Of a DNA stretch of 64,000 bases, positions 11,912 to 21,800 are shown piece by piece (within the stretch, counting starts at the first letter, position 1; the number at the start of each line of letters is the position of its first letter). Location of the stretch: the NCBI RefSeq assembly GCF_027244095.1, contig NC_069658.1, forward strand, positions 261,152,687 through 261,216,686, in the 5' to 3' direction. The stretch comes from Hemicordylus capensis. Taxonomy: Eukaryota > Chordata > Lepidosauria > Squamata > Cordylidae. The notes beneath the pieces were generated by a model. It was not told where the DNA came from, made no database searches, and saw only the letters and a program-made list of their open reading frames with translations. The translations under genes and the position numbers were made by a program.

Positions 11912-11972
11912 CTGCCAACATGTCCCTATTTTCCCATTCAGATGAATGGGAAACTAGGAACATGTTGGCAGG
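11912..11972. repeat. Hairpin, 29-bp arms
   Basis: CTGCCAACATGT...CCCATTCA pairs with TGAATGGG...ACATGTTGGCAG, leaving almost no loop. It is probably a short palindromic MITE. Confidence 0.6.
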
Positions 11973-12025
11973 TATTATCTACCCTACACAAGGTCCCTTT
12001 TACATAGCTTTCGAAGTACTTGATC

Positions 12026-12499
12026 CAGAGATGCACCTAGGTAATTTTGGAGCCTGGACCTAAAGGCCTTTGGAGCCTGCCCACCCCCCCAGCAAGTTAA
12101 GAATCATCCCCCTACACACACACACACACACCCCGTGACACACACAGTATTTTTAACACATGGGTTCTTGAGGGCACAAAAAGCAACTAACTCATACGAA
12201 TGTAAGAATATAAAATAGTTATATTTATGCAAATATGCATTAGCAGAAACACATTTCAACACACAACATAACATATTCCCATCCCACATATCCCCCCCCC
12301 CCCACCTTCTGTCTCTAAAGCAGAGGTCATGTTTGGCAACCCGGGACAGGTCACAATCATGCTTGGCCGCCCAGCACAGTGTGGGCCCACAGCGTAGTAA
12401 CCATACCACCCGGGACAGACTGAAGAGGATTTGGGGGCCCTCAGGCGGTATGGAGGCCCTGGACTTGCACCCGGAAGTCCAGGAGTAAGAGCGCCTCTG
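12026..12499. mobile_element. hAT-like non-autonomous element (CAGAGATGCACC / CAGAGGCGCTC ends)
   Basis: It is flanked by ACTTGATC (12018-12025) and ACCTGATC (12500-12507), an 8-bp duplication with one mismatch. It carries a CA repeat and GTAATTTTGGAGCC near one end. Related copies are at 16134-16318 and, inverted, 14934-15440. Confidence 0.7.
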
Positions 12500-12536
12500 A
12501 CCTGATCATATACCTTAATATAATACTGCCTGCAAC

Positions 12537-12712
12537 CAGGGGCGTAACTACTATTAGGCAAGAGGAGGCGGCTGCCTGGGGGTCCCCACGCCTCGAGGGG
12601 CCCCCAGAGGCAAGTCACATGTGAAGAGTGTGTGTGTGTGTGTGTGTGTATCAGCAAGGGGTCCATTTTAAAATTTTGTCTCTGGGCCCACTCCAGCCTT
12701 GTTACGCCCCTG
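12537..12712. mobile_element. hAT-like MITE (CAGGGGCGTAAC family)
   Basis: The ends are CAGGGGCGTAAC and GTTACGCCCCTG, with a perfect 8-bp duplication CCTGCAAC at 12529-12536 and 12713-12720. Same family as 18746-19068 and 62046-62429. The duplication partly overlaps the start of the SINE tail that follows. Confidence 0.85.
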
Positions 12713-12812
12713 CCTGCAACCTTGGAGAAGCCGCTGCCAGTCTGTGAAGACAATACTGAGCTAGATAGACCAATGGTCTGACTCAGTATATGGCAGCTTC
12801 TTATATTCCTAT
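12713..12812 (+). repeat. SINE body and tail (shared by tRNA- and 5S-headed SINEs)
   Basis: CTTGGAGAAGCCGCTGCCAG, ACAATACTGAGCTAGATAGA and TGGTCTGACTCAGTATATGG match the tail shared with the copies at 22541, 32568, 38205 and 49194. The 5' part is replaced by the MITE next to it. Confidence 0.75.
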
Positions 12813-12869
12813 TGGAAACTGCTGACTCCTCTTCCTCAAGAAAGCTGTAGCTCCTCTCTGAAAACTTAC

Positions 12870-12997
12870 TGCTTTAGTGTTCTGAGGACTTCTTCTGGAT
12901 TTATATTTGCAAACCCTTGTGGACCAGACAAACCAGAGCCATAGGAGTTGCTCAAATATATCTGTCTCCACCCACAGTGGAAGCAATTCCCTAGGAA
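12870..12997 (-). CDS. Candidate internal exon upstream of the proline-rich terminal exon
   Basis: On the minus strand a frame runs into a good splice donor, AAGCA followed by GTAAGTTTT, at 12870/12869. It leaves two bases of a codon, which is exactly what the candidate exon at 7750 needs (phase 2; the joined codon is CAG, Gln). The frame ends with SNSYGSGLSGPQGFANINPE and then EVLRTLK, which looks like real protein. The 5' edge is uncertain: CACCACAG before 12997 and GGAGACAG before 12961 would both start in phase 0. In the same frame TAA follows directly, so this could instead be a terminal exon ending in Gln. Confidence 0.3.
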
Positions 12998-13696
12998 CTG
13001 TGGTGAGGTCCATGCAAAGGGTGGCAGGAATGTGAATGTGTGTCAGCATATCTAAGAGTCATTCCAGGACAGGGCCCAGAATGCTGAGTCACAGGAATGA
13101 TGGGGAATCCCGGGGCAAAACAAGTCTGGGGCAAAAGGATAATCAGGATCATTAAGACGAGGACAGCAGGCACTGATCCGAAGCAAAGGGTTGGGCCAGG
13201 GATTCTGGGATTAATAATGATCCCAGAGATTTAATTAGTATGTACATCGTGCTTCTATTATTTGGGTATATGTTGCCCTTGACATACTTGGTGCTCAACA
13301 GAATAGTATAAACTTCTCCTAACTAAGCAAAGAGCAGTGATGGAGGGAGGCTAGTGGTGGCCTGGGTTCGCGGGCCCCCCAGCCCTGCCCCCTGCCTCAG
13401 ATGTCAGCTTCTGAGTCAGATGCAGGAGGCATCGTTTAGTTCACAAACTGAGCCATGCAGCCCCATTTGCGGGCAGAATCAGCCAGCGCCATGTTCGCAG
13501 TGTGGCCAGGAGCGGCTCTCGCTGCCTTTTAAAGGCAGGACTGTAAGGCCCCATTTGTGAGATAAACCATGGCCTCCGTGTCTGGTGTCAGATGCAGGGG
13601 GCATGAGTGGGGCACGAGGCTGGCCCCTGTAGGGCGGCGGCCCGAGTTCTTTGAACCCATCCGCACAATGATGGCTCTGCCCTGGCAAAGAGGCAC

Positions 13697-14475
13697 CTTT
13701 TACAGTAGTGATTATCTTCTGTTTAGCAGGGGAGGAGCAATTGGCCCTACCCTACCCAACCCCATCATAGCATCCCCCCCAGTGGGTGTTGCTAGGGATA
13801 TGCACAAACTGAGATTTGTGTACTGGTTCGGCACTGCGGGGAGGGTAGCGGCAGGTGAGATCTTTAAATAAGAGGAAAGCTGGTCTTTACCTGCTTCCTG
13901 CTGCAGCAGCACTCGGCCGTGCATGCATGGGCACCATTTGCATGGCCAAAAACACCATGCTGAGCACGTATATGGCACCCACGCATGAGCAGCCGCCATA
14001 TGCGTGCTGGCACTGTGCACGGGTACTTGGGATGCAGCAGCAGGAAGCTGCATGTGGTGGCAAAGAGCAGGTAAGAACCTGCTCTCCTCTTATTTAGAGA
14101 TCCTGCTCACTGCTACCATCCCTGTGGCACTGAACTGGTTTCGACCTCATCGAAACCGGTTTGGCACCGGACCAGTCCACAAACCTCAGCGTGGGCACAT
14201 CCCTAGCAACAACCACTGGGGGGATGCTGTGCTGGGGTTGAGTAGGGACATGGACAGTGCACATCCCCAGTTGCTGCTGGTGTCCACCTTATGTTTCTTT
14301 TCAGATTGTGAGCCTTTATGAGACAGGAAGCCGTTTGTTTATTTATTTGTCTGTCTGTCTGTTTATTATTCTCTGTTCTGAGAACTTTTGTTGAGAAGTG
14401 GTATATAAATATTTCTATGAGGAGTAGTAGCAAGTGCTGCAACAGTATAAACAACAATGACAATAATAACAACAG
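13697..14475 (+). repeat. Interspersed-repeat tail interrupted by a palindromic insertion
   Basis: A repeat with TTTAGCAGGGG, TTATGTTTCTTTT, a GAACTTTTGTTGAGAAG block and a GTATATAAATATT tail also occurs at 38695-39050 and in tail fragments elsewhere. Here it is split. 13741-13790 recurs inverted at about 14211-14260, and between them lies a TAGGGATATGC...GCACATCCCTA element (about 13791-14210). Confidence 0.5.
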
Positions 14476-14714
14476 GATATAGGTCCTTGCCCCAAGATGC
14501 TTAGATTTAAGTTTGCCTCTGAGTTTCACTCACAGCAGAACTAGAAGCAAATTTGGAATTTCAACGAAAGCTTAAACAGGATTAATGAATAGCAGAATAT
14601 CTCCAGGGGGTGATTAAATGTCTCAGAAGGCAGATTTCAGAGACAGGGAAATAAAACAGAGGGTGAGAAAAGATGAGAGAAGCAGTAGCAATAAGGAAAG
14701 AGTATGAACTAAGC

Positions 14715-14850
14715 CAGTGATTCTCAAACTTGGGTCCTCAGGTGTTATTGGACTTCAACTCCCATAATCCCCAACCAAAGGCCACTGAGGCTGGGGATTA
14801 TGGGAGCTGAAGTCCAATAACACCTGAGGACCCAAGTTTGAGAATCCCTG
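14715..14850. mobile_element. Palindromic hAT-like MITE (CAGNGATTCTCAA family)
   Basis: Nearly its whole length is an inverted repeat: GATTCTCAAACTTGGGTCC and its complement lie at the two ends. Flanks AACTAAGC and AACTAAGT make an 8-bp duplication with one mismatch. Same family as 23529-23666 and, interrupted, 15566-15918. Confidence 0.8.
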
Positions 14851-14933
14851 AACTAAGTAAATGCGCTCTCTCACTCTCTCTGTCTCTTTCTGACCCCACC
14901 TTTTCCATAACACAAACTATTATCTCTTGTACA

Positions 14934-15300
14934 CAGAGGCGCTTTTACCCCTGGACTTCAGGGCCAAAATCCAGGGCCTCCACAGCTCCTGGGGGCCCCA
15001 AATCCTCTTTAGCCTGTCCTGGGTGGTGTGGTCACCATGCTGCACAGCTGGCCCACGCTGCGCTGGGTAGCTCATGTGATTGTGACCTGCCCTGGGTGCA
15101 TTAGAGATGGGGAGGGAGGAGAGAAACATGTGGAGTGGGCATATGTTAAGTTGTGTGTTGAAATGTTTCTGCTAATGGATATTTGCATAAATATACCTGT
15201 TTTATATTATTATTATTATTTATTCTTATATATTCTTACATGCTTGTGAGTTCAGTTGCTGTTTGTGCCCTCAAGAATCCGAGTATTATGCTGAGTGTTT

Positions 15301-15344
<44 letters not shown>

Positions 15345-15440
15345 TTAGGGGGATGATGCTTAACTTTCATTGGGGCAGGGGGGATTGGGGGGGGGCTTCA
15401 TGCAGGGAGGCTCCGATTTGCCAAAAGCCTAAGTATATGT
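14934..15440. mobile_element. hAT-like non-autonomous element with internal GT repeat
   Basis: It starts CAGAGGCGCTTTTACCCC and resembles the element at 12026-12499 in reverse orientation. Its right edge (GTATATGTCACTG) is approximate and I found no target duplication. A 40-bp GT microsatellite lies at 15303-15342. Confidence 0.5.
15303..15342. repeat. (GT)n microsatellite
   Basis: About 20 uninterrupted GT units. Confidence 0.95.
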
Positions 15441-15565
15441 CACTGAAATGAACTTGTTAATCATATTTCTGTCCCAGCAAGCCTCCCTCCAAAGAACTCA
15501 GTGCTATTAGGAAGAAGACTAGGGAATAAAGCAAGGGTTTCACAGAAAAGGTGGTTTATCTAGAG

Positions 15566-15918
15566 CAGGGATTCTCAATATATACGATACGATAAATCTT
15601 TATTGTCATTGTCCTGTACAGAACAACGAGATTGAAAGAATCTACAACAACCTCTACAGGACCTAACTAGAAATAGCTAAATATATCCCAATATACCGCC
15701 CCCCCCCCCCCCATATGCCCATTGCCCTAAAAAACTCTAAAAAGAAACACTAAAAAAAAAAACACTCTGAAAAACTGAAAACAAAAACCCCGTCAGAAAC
15801 TGTATTTTGCTGCATTCAAAGCTAAAACTCAATCTTGGGTCCCCAAAAGTTGCTGGACCGCAACTCCCATCATCCCCAACCACAATGGTGCCCTGGGACC
15901 CAAGGTTTGCAACCCTTG
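15566..15918. mobile_element. Palindromic MITE split by a LINE 3' end
   Basis: The MITE starts CAGGGATTCTCAAT at 15566 and resumes at about 15827 with CTCAATCTTGGGTCCCC, ending at 15918. Flanks ATCTAGAG and GTCTGAAG fit a worn 8-bp duplication. The insert (about 15584-15826) is the 3' end of a LINE on the minus strand: read that way it ends CAATAAAGATTTATCG followed by short ATCGT repeats, a tail type known from L2/CR1-like LINEs. Confidence 0.6.
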
Positions 15919-16133
15919 GTCTGAAGCAAAACATCTGTACTATGCAGGACTAGCCCAAGCCAGTAAGCAGTACAGGCAGCTGTGTGTATGGATTTCCAAG
16001 GGCTCCCAGCTAATGAATAAAACTCTTAAGGCAGAACACAATTCCCCCTGTCTTGCCTGCTCTCAGTCCCTTGTGATGAGAAGAACTGGGAGAAAGAACA
16101 AGGCAATTGTGTGTGTTAACTGTGTGTCCCAGT

Positions 16134-16318
16134 CAGAGATACACCTAGGTAATTTTGGAGCCTGGACTTAAAGGCCTTTGGAGCTCCCCACCCCCTGCAA
16201 ATTAAGCATCATCATGCTCTGCCCGGAGACCACACCACCCAGGACAGACTAAAGAGGATTTGGTGGGGGGGCTGTGGAGGCCCTGTGGCCCTGAAGTCCA
16301 GGGGTAAGAGTGCCTCTA
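16134..16318. mobile_element. hAT-like MITE (CAGAGATACACC / CAGAGGCACTC-type ends)
   Basis: Perfect 8-bp duplication GTCCCAGT at 16126-16133 and 16319-16326. At 185 bp it is a shorter relative of 12026-12499. Confidence 0.8.
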
Positions 16319-16570
16319 GTCCCAGTAGGGATGTGCCCGAACCACAGTTTGAAGGACATTTTGAGCACTTAAATGGGACATGGAACTTTAAGGAAAAGGA
16401 GAGCAGGTCCTTCTGCTCTCCGCCGCCCCATGCAGCTTCCTGCTGGAATGGCATGTATCCCAATAACCCCCCACATGGCACCAGCACACACATGGCATCC
16501 GCGCATGCATGCAAATCTTCCTCTGCAAAGATCCCCTATCCAATTGTTTGGATAACAGCCATTGATCTAC

Positions 16571-16957
16571 ATTTTTGCAGAAAGCAAGAAATGCTTTCTA
16601 CCCCTTTGCTGGTGGGGGGTGGGTGAGGAGGGGAGAGTTCCCCCTTCACCAAAACGTTTATTCTTACCTTTACCCAGGGATGAAGGGTGGAATGGGGTGT
16701 GGCAGCAGCTGCAGGGAGGGTGGGGAGAGGAGTTCCCCCTTTTACCCGGATGGAAGGCGGTGAGCTCCTTCCAGCGACCCTCCTTCCCCCCAAATGACTG
16801 CAGGGGTCTCTCGCCTCTCTGCTAAGCAGCCCCATCCCACCCTCCCTCCTCCCTGGGTAAAGGTAAAAATAAAAGTTTTGGTGAAGGGGAACTCTCCCCT
16901 CCTCGCCCCTGCCCCCAGCAAAGGGGCAGAAGACATTTCTTGCTTTCTGCAAAAATG
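16571..16957. repeat. Foldback repeat, arms about 110 bp
   Basis: CATTTTTGCAGAAAGCAAG at 16571 onward pairs with CTTGCTTTCTGCAAAAATG ending near 16957. The pairing continues through AAAGGGG..., GGGGAGAGTTCC... and TTTACCCAGG blocks, giving arms 16571-16684 and 16846-16957. It lies between a TAGGGATGTGC end at 16326 and a GGTGCACCACTG end at 17106, so it is likely the core of one or two DNA elements. Confidence 0.65.
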
Positions 16958-17109
16958 TTCAGCCAAGGAGAAGTGCTGAAAACAGGTCAGCTAGAGTTGG
17001 GGGGGGGGTAATTTTCTTTCTTTAAAATTTGGGGGGGGGGCTCATGGTGGGAGTGAGACTCTGAAGCCCTTCAGGTCTGGGCTCCAAAATTACCCAGGTG
17101 CACCACTGC

Positions 17110-17760
17110 TCTTGCGTGCCAGTACTCTTGCACAAGAGCACCTGGAAACATATTTAAAAGGGGGGAAAGAATATACATGTATACCTTTCTTTGCTCTCTG
17201 GGATAAATTTTGGATTAATCACTGTGCTCAGTGACTAGTAATAGAAAATTCAATTTTTAAAAATGGGTGCCACCCATGCGCACACAGGTACTCCTTGCCT
17301 ACCTGGGTACAAGGTGAATGCACCAATAGAAAGCAGAAGGCAGGGCACCCCCACTTTCTCTTGAACCCTATTGGCCAGAATGGGCCAGATGGATCGGGGA
17401 AAGCCTGCCATTCGAAGAAACCAACAATGGAAAATAATCAATTGTAATAAAAAGCATCAATGTGAATGGCCCCAATTTATTCCGGATTATGCTTATTAAT
17501 GCTTATTGACACTTATATGTGCTTTGTACACTCTTGTCCGAACTTTCACCACTTTACATCATAGTAAAATCCCCAGTCTGGGAAACTTGTTTTCTCAGGA
17601 TTTTTGTTAAGAATATTATTAAACTATTTAAATTGTTGTTATTGAGTCTTATTTTTGCTATATTTTAAACAGTTGTACACCGCCTGGAGATTTATATGTT
17701 ACATACATATTTTTGTAACATGATCAACAACTATTTTGTTAGAAGATCAACAATATCAAC
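17110..17760. other. No gene recognised
   Basis: AT-rich, unclassified. A 63-codon minus-strand frame at 17250-17441 has no family signature. Confidence 0.35.
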
Positions 17761-17764
17761 ATCT

Positions 17765-17950
17765 TGTATCTCCCAGCTTCAATGCCCCTGCCTCTGCAAT
17801 ATGGGAATAATAATACTTACAGAGCTTACAGATAATAGCTCTTAGATAATAGCTCTTACAGAGCTTTTATAAGGATTCTGACTGACATAATAAATATGAA
17901 GCACTTTCAACACTGTAAAATGCTGTATGAACACTCTAAGTATTATTAAA
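17765..17950 (+). repeat. MIR-like SINE fragment
   Basis: GGGAATAATAATACTTACAG, a GAAGCACTTTCAACACTG block and CTGTATGAACACTCTAAGTA match the 3' half of MIR-type (CORE) SINEs. A short internal duplication (TTACAGAGCTTATA-like) is present. Confidence 0.55.
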
Positions 17951-18186
17951 AGCTCTAATCCTTATTACAATGATGTCTAAATAGCCTGCAATCAGGCAGC
18001 AGATATTAAACAGATCAGTTGGATGCACTTATGTAAAGGCTGACACACACACTCACAAGGCAAGTGGTAACAACTTTAAATCTGGGCACACAGATGCTCT
18101 CTGCTCATAGCATATCAGCCATGTGAAGGAATATAAAATGATGTGTAATCAGTCTAGTTCTGTAGATAGTCACTCACTGCCCTAAC

Positions 18187-18504
18187 TAGGGGTGTGAACG
18201 GACCGGTTGCCACAGTTCGGTCCAAATTTGAACCAAATTTGGACCGAACCACGGATATGCAAACCAGTTCAGTCGAACCTAACTAGGGGTGTGAACGGAC
18301 CGGTTGCCACAGTTCGGTCCAAATTTGAACCAAATTTGGACCGAACCACGGATATGCAAACCAGTTCAGTCGAACCAACTGGCTGGACTGGTTGCATCAA
18401 TGAACCAGCTTGAACCGGTTTGAAGTGATTTGCAAACAAACCACTTAAACCAGCCCAGCTTGCAGTGGACCGGTTCACAGTTGGAGCGGTTCTGCACATC
18501 CCTA
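18187..18504. mobile_element. TAGGG-family hAT-like element with a 97-bp internal duplication
   Basis: Flanks GCCCTAAC (18179-18186) and GCCTTAAC (18505-18512) form an 8-bp duplication with one mismatch. The first 97 bp, including six bases of the flank, are repeated with no visible difference at 18181-18277 and 18278-18374. Each copy contains a 16-bp perfect hairpin around GTTCGGTCCAAATTTG. Confidence 0.75.
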
Positions 18505-18745
18505 GCCTTAACCAAATGGTTCACCACAGGCAGGAAACATCTACACAGTTTCCCTGCACCCTCAAAACAGCGCTGGGTACACAATGGGGGCTGCTCAGCG
18601 CCATCCTAGATTGCGACTAGTACACAATCACTTCTCTCTCCTACCTCAATTTTTGCCAACACATGATCGGTTCTTGGGAGTGTACATGGGGCTTGGAGCC
18701 TGGCTGGATACTCCTCTTACCTAGCTTGTGGTCATGAGACCAAGC

Positions 18746-19068
18746 CAGGGGTGTAACTACCATTAGGCAAGGGGAGGCAGTCGTCTTGGGGCCCCACTGC
18801 CTCGAGGGGCCCCCCAGAGGCACATCACATGACTCCCCACCCACCCATGTTGTACCCCCTATGAATTACGTTGAGTCTCTTGGAGATCGGCAGGAGCAGA
18901 GAGTAAAAGCAACTCAATTCAATGTGAACTAGATATTCACTGTATTCATAATGGGGATGTGAGTGTGAGTGCACTATATATTATGAAGTGTGTTTGTGTG
19001 TGTATATCAGTGAGGGGCCCATTTTAAAATCTTGTCTCTGGGCCCCCTCCAACCTTGCTACGCCCCTG
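18746..19068. mobile_element. hAT-like MITE (CAGGGGCGTAAC family)
   Basis: The ends are CAGGGGTGTAAC and GCTACGCCCCTG, with a perfect 8-bp duplication GACCAAGC at 18738-18745 and 19069-19076. It is a longer version of 12537-12712. Confidence 0.85.
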
Positions 19069-19263
19069 GACCAAGCCTAGTTATTGTTCTGAGGATAAAA
19101 TGGTGGGCAGGGTGTGTGTGTGACAGAATGTTGTGAGCTCCTTGGAGGATGAGTGGCATATGTGTATAAAAATCAATCAATCAATTTGCCACCTGACAAT
19201 ACCATATTCTCTCTGATTGCTTGCTTCTGTCTAACATGTAAGCTCTTCGCTTGGATATTGGTG

Positions 19264-19498
19264 AGAGCCAGTGTGATGTAGTGGTTAGAGTGCTGGACTA
19301 GGACCGGGGAGACCCGAGTTCAAATCCCCATTCAGCCATGAGTCTTGCTGGGTGACTCTGGGCCAGTCACTTCTCTCTCAGCCTAACCTACTTCACAGGG
19401 TTGTTGTGAAAGAGAAACTTAAGTACGTAGTACACAGCTCTGGACTCCTTGGAGGAAGAGCGGGATATAAAATGTAAAATAAATAAAAAATATAAAAA
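19264..19498 (+). repeat. Sauria-type SINE, full length
   Basis: The tRNA-derived head (GTGATGTAGTGGTTAGAGTG, then GAGTTCAAATCCCC as B box) is followed by GGGTGACTCTGGGCCAGTCA, ACCTACTTCACAGGGTTG and a GGGATATAAA tail. Confidence 0.9.
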
Positions 19499-19604
19499 AT
19501 ACTACTAGGCCAGACTGCATAGGATGTAACAGTAACACACACAGTAATACTTCTCTACAGGTGGTAAGTCTGATATTTGCAGTTTCCTACACTATGGATT
19601 AAGC

Positions 19605-20360
19605 CACCTAAGGGCGCAGCGGGGAAGTAGCTTAGGGAGCAAGAGGTTGCTGGTTTGAATCCCCGCTGGTATGTTTCCCAGGACGTTTTCCAGATTAGAT
19701 CCTGCAACAAGGCCAGGACATGTCTGAAGTGTGATACCACACTTCTTGTGTTGTGACACCGGAATCCCTATGTGAACAGCAGGGTGCCGTTCACATTTCT
19801 AATGCCTTGTTTCAAATTTAATCGCTGCAATATAGAGCTAGAACATCATATATAGCCACCCAGAGACGTAAGTTTGGGCAGCGTATACATTTGATAAATA
19901 AATTAAATACATACATGCATACATACATACATACATATATCTGGTGTTAAAAAGTTGCTGTTTTTTCGGGTTGTTCGTGTCCACGAGACTGCTCCCCCTG
20001 CTGTTTACATTTCAAGTTGCAGGGGAGTAATAGCAGGCGAGAGGGCATACCCTCAACTCCTGCCTGTGGCTTCCTGCAGCATCTGGTGGGCCACTGTGTG
20101 AAACAGGATGCTGGACTAGATGGGCCTTGGGCCTGATCCAGCAGGGCTGTTCTTAAATGCGACTTGCCTGAATGAAGGCATTTTGCTGCTGTTGAGCAGC
20201 TAGTCTGGAAAGCTCCCAGACAATGAGAAACATCTATATCGGGCAACAGCAATATAGAAAGATGCTGAAAGGCATCACTTCATACTGCGTGGGAGATGGT
20301 AGGTGAACCCCTCCTGTATTCTACCAAAGAAAACCACATGGCTCTGTGGTCGCCTGGGAG
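19605..20360 (+). repeat. SINE family 2 split by a younger insertion
   Basis: The head (AAGGGCGCAGCGGGGAAG, then GGTTTGAATCCCC) stops at about 19682 after TTTCCCAG. The body resumes near 20214 (CCCAGACAATGAGAAACATC) and continues to TCTGTGGTCGCC. The insert includes a GTATACATTTGATAAATAAA tail, a CATA microsatellite (19910-19940) and a CR1/L2 LINE 3' end (20016-20158). The SINE 3' end is itself cut at 20360 and reappears at 21764. Confidence 0.7.
20016..20158 (+). mobile_element. CR1/L2-like LINE 3' end
   Basis: GCATCTGGTGGGCCACTGTG, AACAGGATGCTGGACTAGAT and GCCTGATCCAGCAGGGCTG are the 3' UTR signature shared with the LINE at 53.2-60.4 kb. Confidence 0.8.
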
Positions 20361-21762
20361 TTATTCACACATGCCTTCATGCCTCATGTGTCTGAAGAGC
20401 GAATCTGCTTCACAGAAGATTTGCAAGATGTTTAATTTGGGGGATTCGATGGACAGTTCACATAGCCATCAGCTCCTCCCTGCACTCCCTGCGATCTTTC
20501 TCCTTTGTCCATTCTCAATTATTGTTCCAGGTTTTTTCGTCAACCAATCACATACCAGAGGAGGAGGCGGGGAGACGTTTTTCTTCTCCCTCCCCCCTTT
20601 TATTGTTAGCTTGACAGCTGGGAACAGAAGGACAGCATGACAGGTTGCCAAGCACACAGATCAAACAGCAGAGCACTTAACCCAAACCTGCTGAATCTGA
20701 CCCAAATCTTTGCTGGTTTTTTATAATGAACTTGCCTTTGTAAGTGACTGCCTTCATCACCTCATGCCCCCCAGACCATTTAAGAGGCAGGGAAATTTAA
20801 AGGGCTCAGATTATATCGAAGTTAGCGATTTCCCATGCTGGTGCTGGTGCTGGCGCTTTGCAGAAGGCAGGGGACTGGACTGGTGGTGGGTGATGTTTGG
20901 AGAAGCCAGGAAGAGAAGCTTCCGGCTTGAAGTCCCCCCAATCAGAGGCCGGCGGCACTCCTGGAGTCTCTCTGGCCAGGCAGGTGAGGCTGGGGGGGGG
21001 GTGATGGCATGGGCGGGAAGAGGTGAGAGACTTGCCTGGCAGGGAGGGCATGCCTGGGACCCCCAGCAGCAAGGGGGGATGACTCCAGAAGCTTCTCTGC
21101 TTGGCACCCCGCTGCTGCTGCTGCATCCCTGCACTTCTTGCTCGGCATGGGGAGTCGATCCCCTCAGCAGTCCAGAGACCCAGACCCAGCTCCAGCCAGG
21201 GAGTGGATGGTGTGCAACCTCAGGCCTGCCCGTTTATGCCACCGCCACCCCCATGCCAGCAGCAAGCATCCTCCCAGGTCCTCTGCAGTTTGGGAGCAGC
21301 CTGTCAGAATGGAGGTGCTTTCTCCACCAGAAGCAGAGGAGTTGGGATGCAGGCAGGCAACTTGATGACCCTCTGAGGCAGGGGGAGGCTGTGAGGAGTA
21401 TCAGCAGATACTTCAATCATGCCCAACACAGCTGTCAAACTCCCCTTCATTGAGTTTTGAAAAATACCAAAAAATGGCACTCCACACATCAAGGGAGAAG
21501 CCCCGCGGCATTCCAGAAAGCTCAGTTAAAAAGAGAGAGAGAGCTGCCACAAATAGAGGGTGATGGGTTTTTTTAAAAAAAACCGGACATAATTCAGGCC
21601 AAGCTAGAATGCACAGTAACTATTGACAGTCATTCAGAGGAAAGCGGAGTCAGGTGTGTACTGTTCCCTGACAGCTCGCAGGGACTTCGGGGTAAATCTT
21701 GCTGATTTGTGGACTTGCAGCCTTCATTCTGGAGGGGATGCAAGGTAAAAGCTGTGTAAAAC
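20360..21762. mobile_element. 1.4-kb non-autonomous DNA element inserted in a SINE
   Basis: It lies between the two halves of a family-2 SINE (GTCGCCTGGGAG on the left; CCAGGAGTCGACACC resumes at 21764), so its edges are set by the SINE. The ends resemble each other (TTATTCACACATGCC and, inverted, GGTTTTACACAGCTT). It shares blocks with 3883-5605, and short relatives occur at 23941-24228. The GC-rich core (20860-21400) carries long open frames, including one of 247 codons, with low-complexity products and no family signature. Confidence 0.55.
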
Positions 21763-21800
21763 CTCCAGGAGTCGACACCAACTCAACAGCACAACTTTAC
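21763..21800 (+). repeat. SINE family 2, 3' end
   Basis: GTCGACACCAACTCAACAGC and ACTTTAC continue the SINE interrupted at 20360. Confidence 0.7.

Noticed and set aside
12991-13173. Minus-strand hydrophobic N-terminus (LMILIILLPQTCFA) just upstream of the candidate exon
   Set aside because: The frame opens with GTG. The first ATG leaves a core too short for a confident signal peptide, and I found no good donor after it.
20710-21453. 247-codon plus-strand frame
   Set aside because: It lies inside a non-autonomous DNA element with a GC-rich core; the product is low-complexity and matches nothing I recognise.
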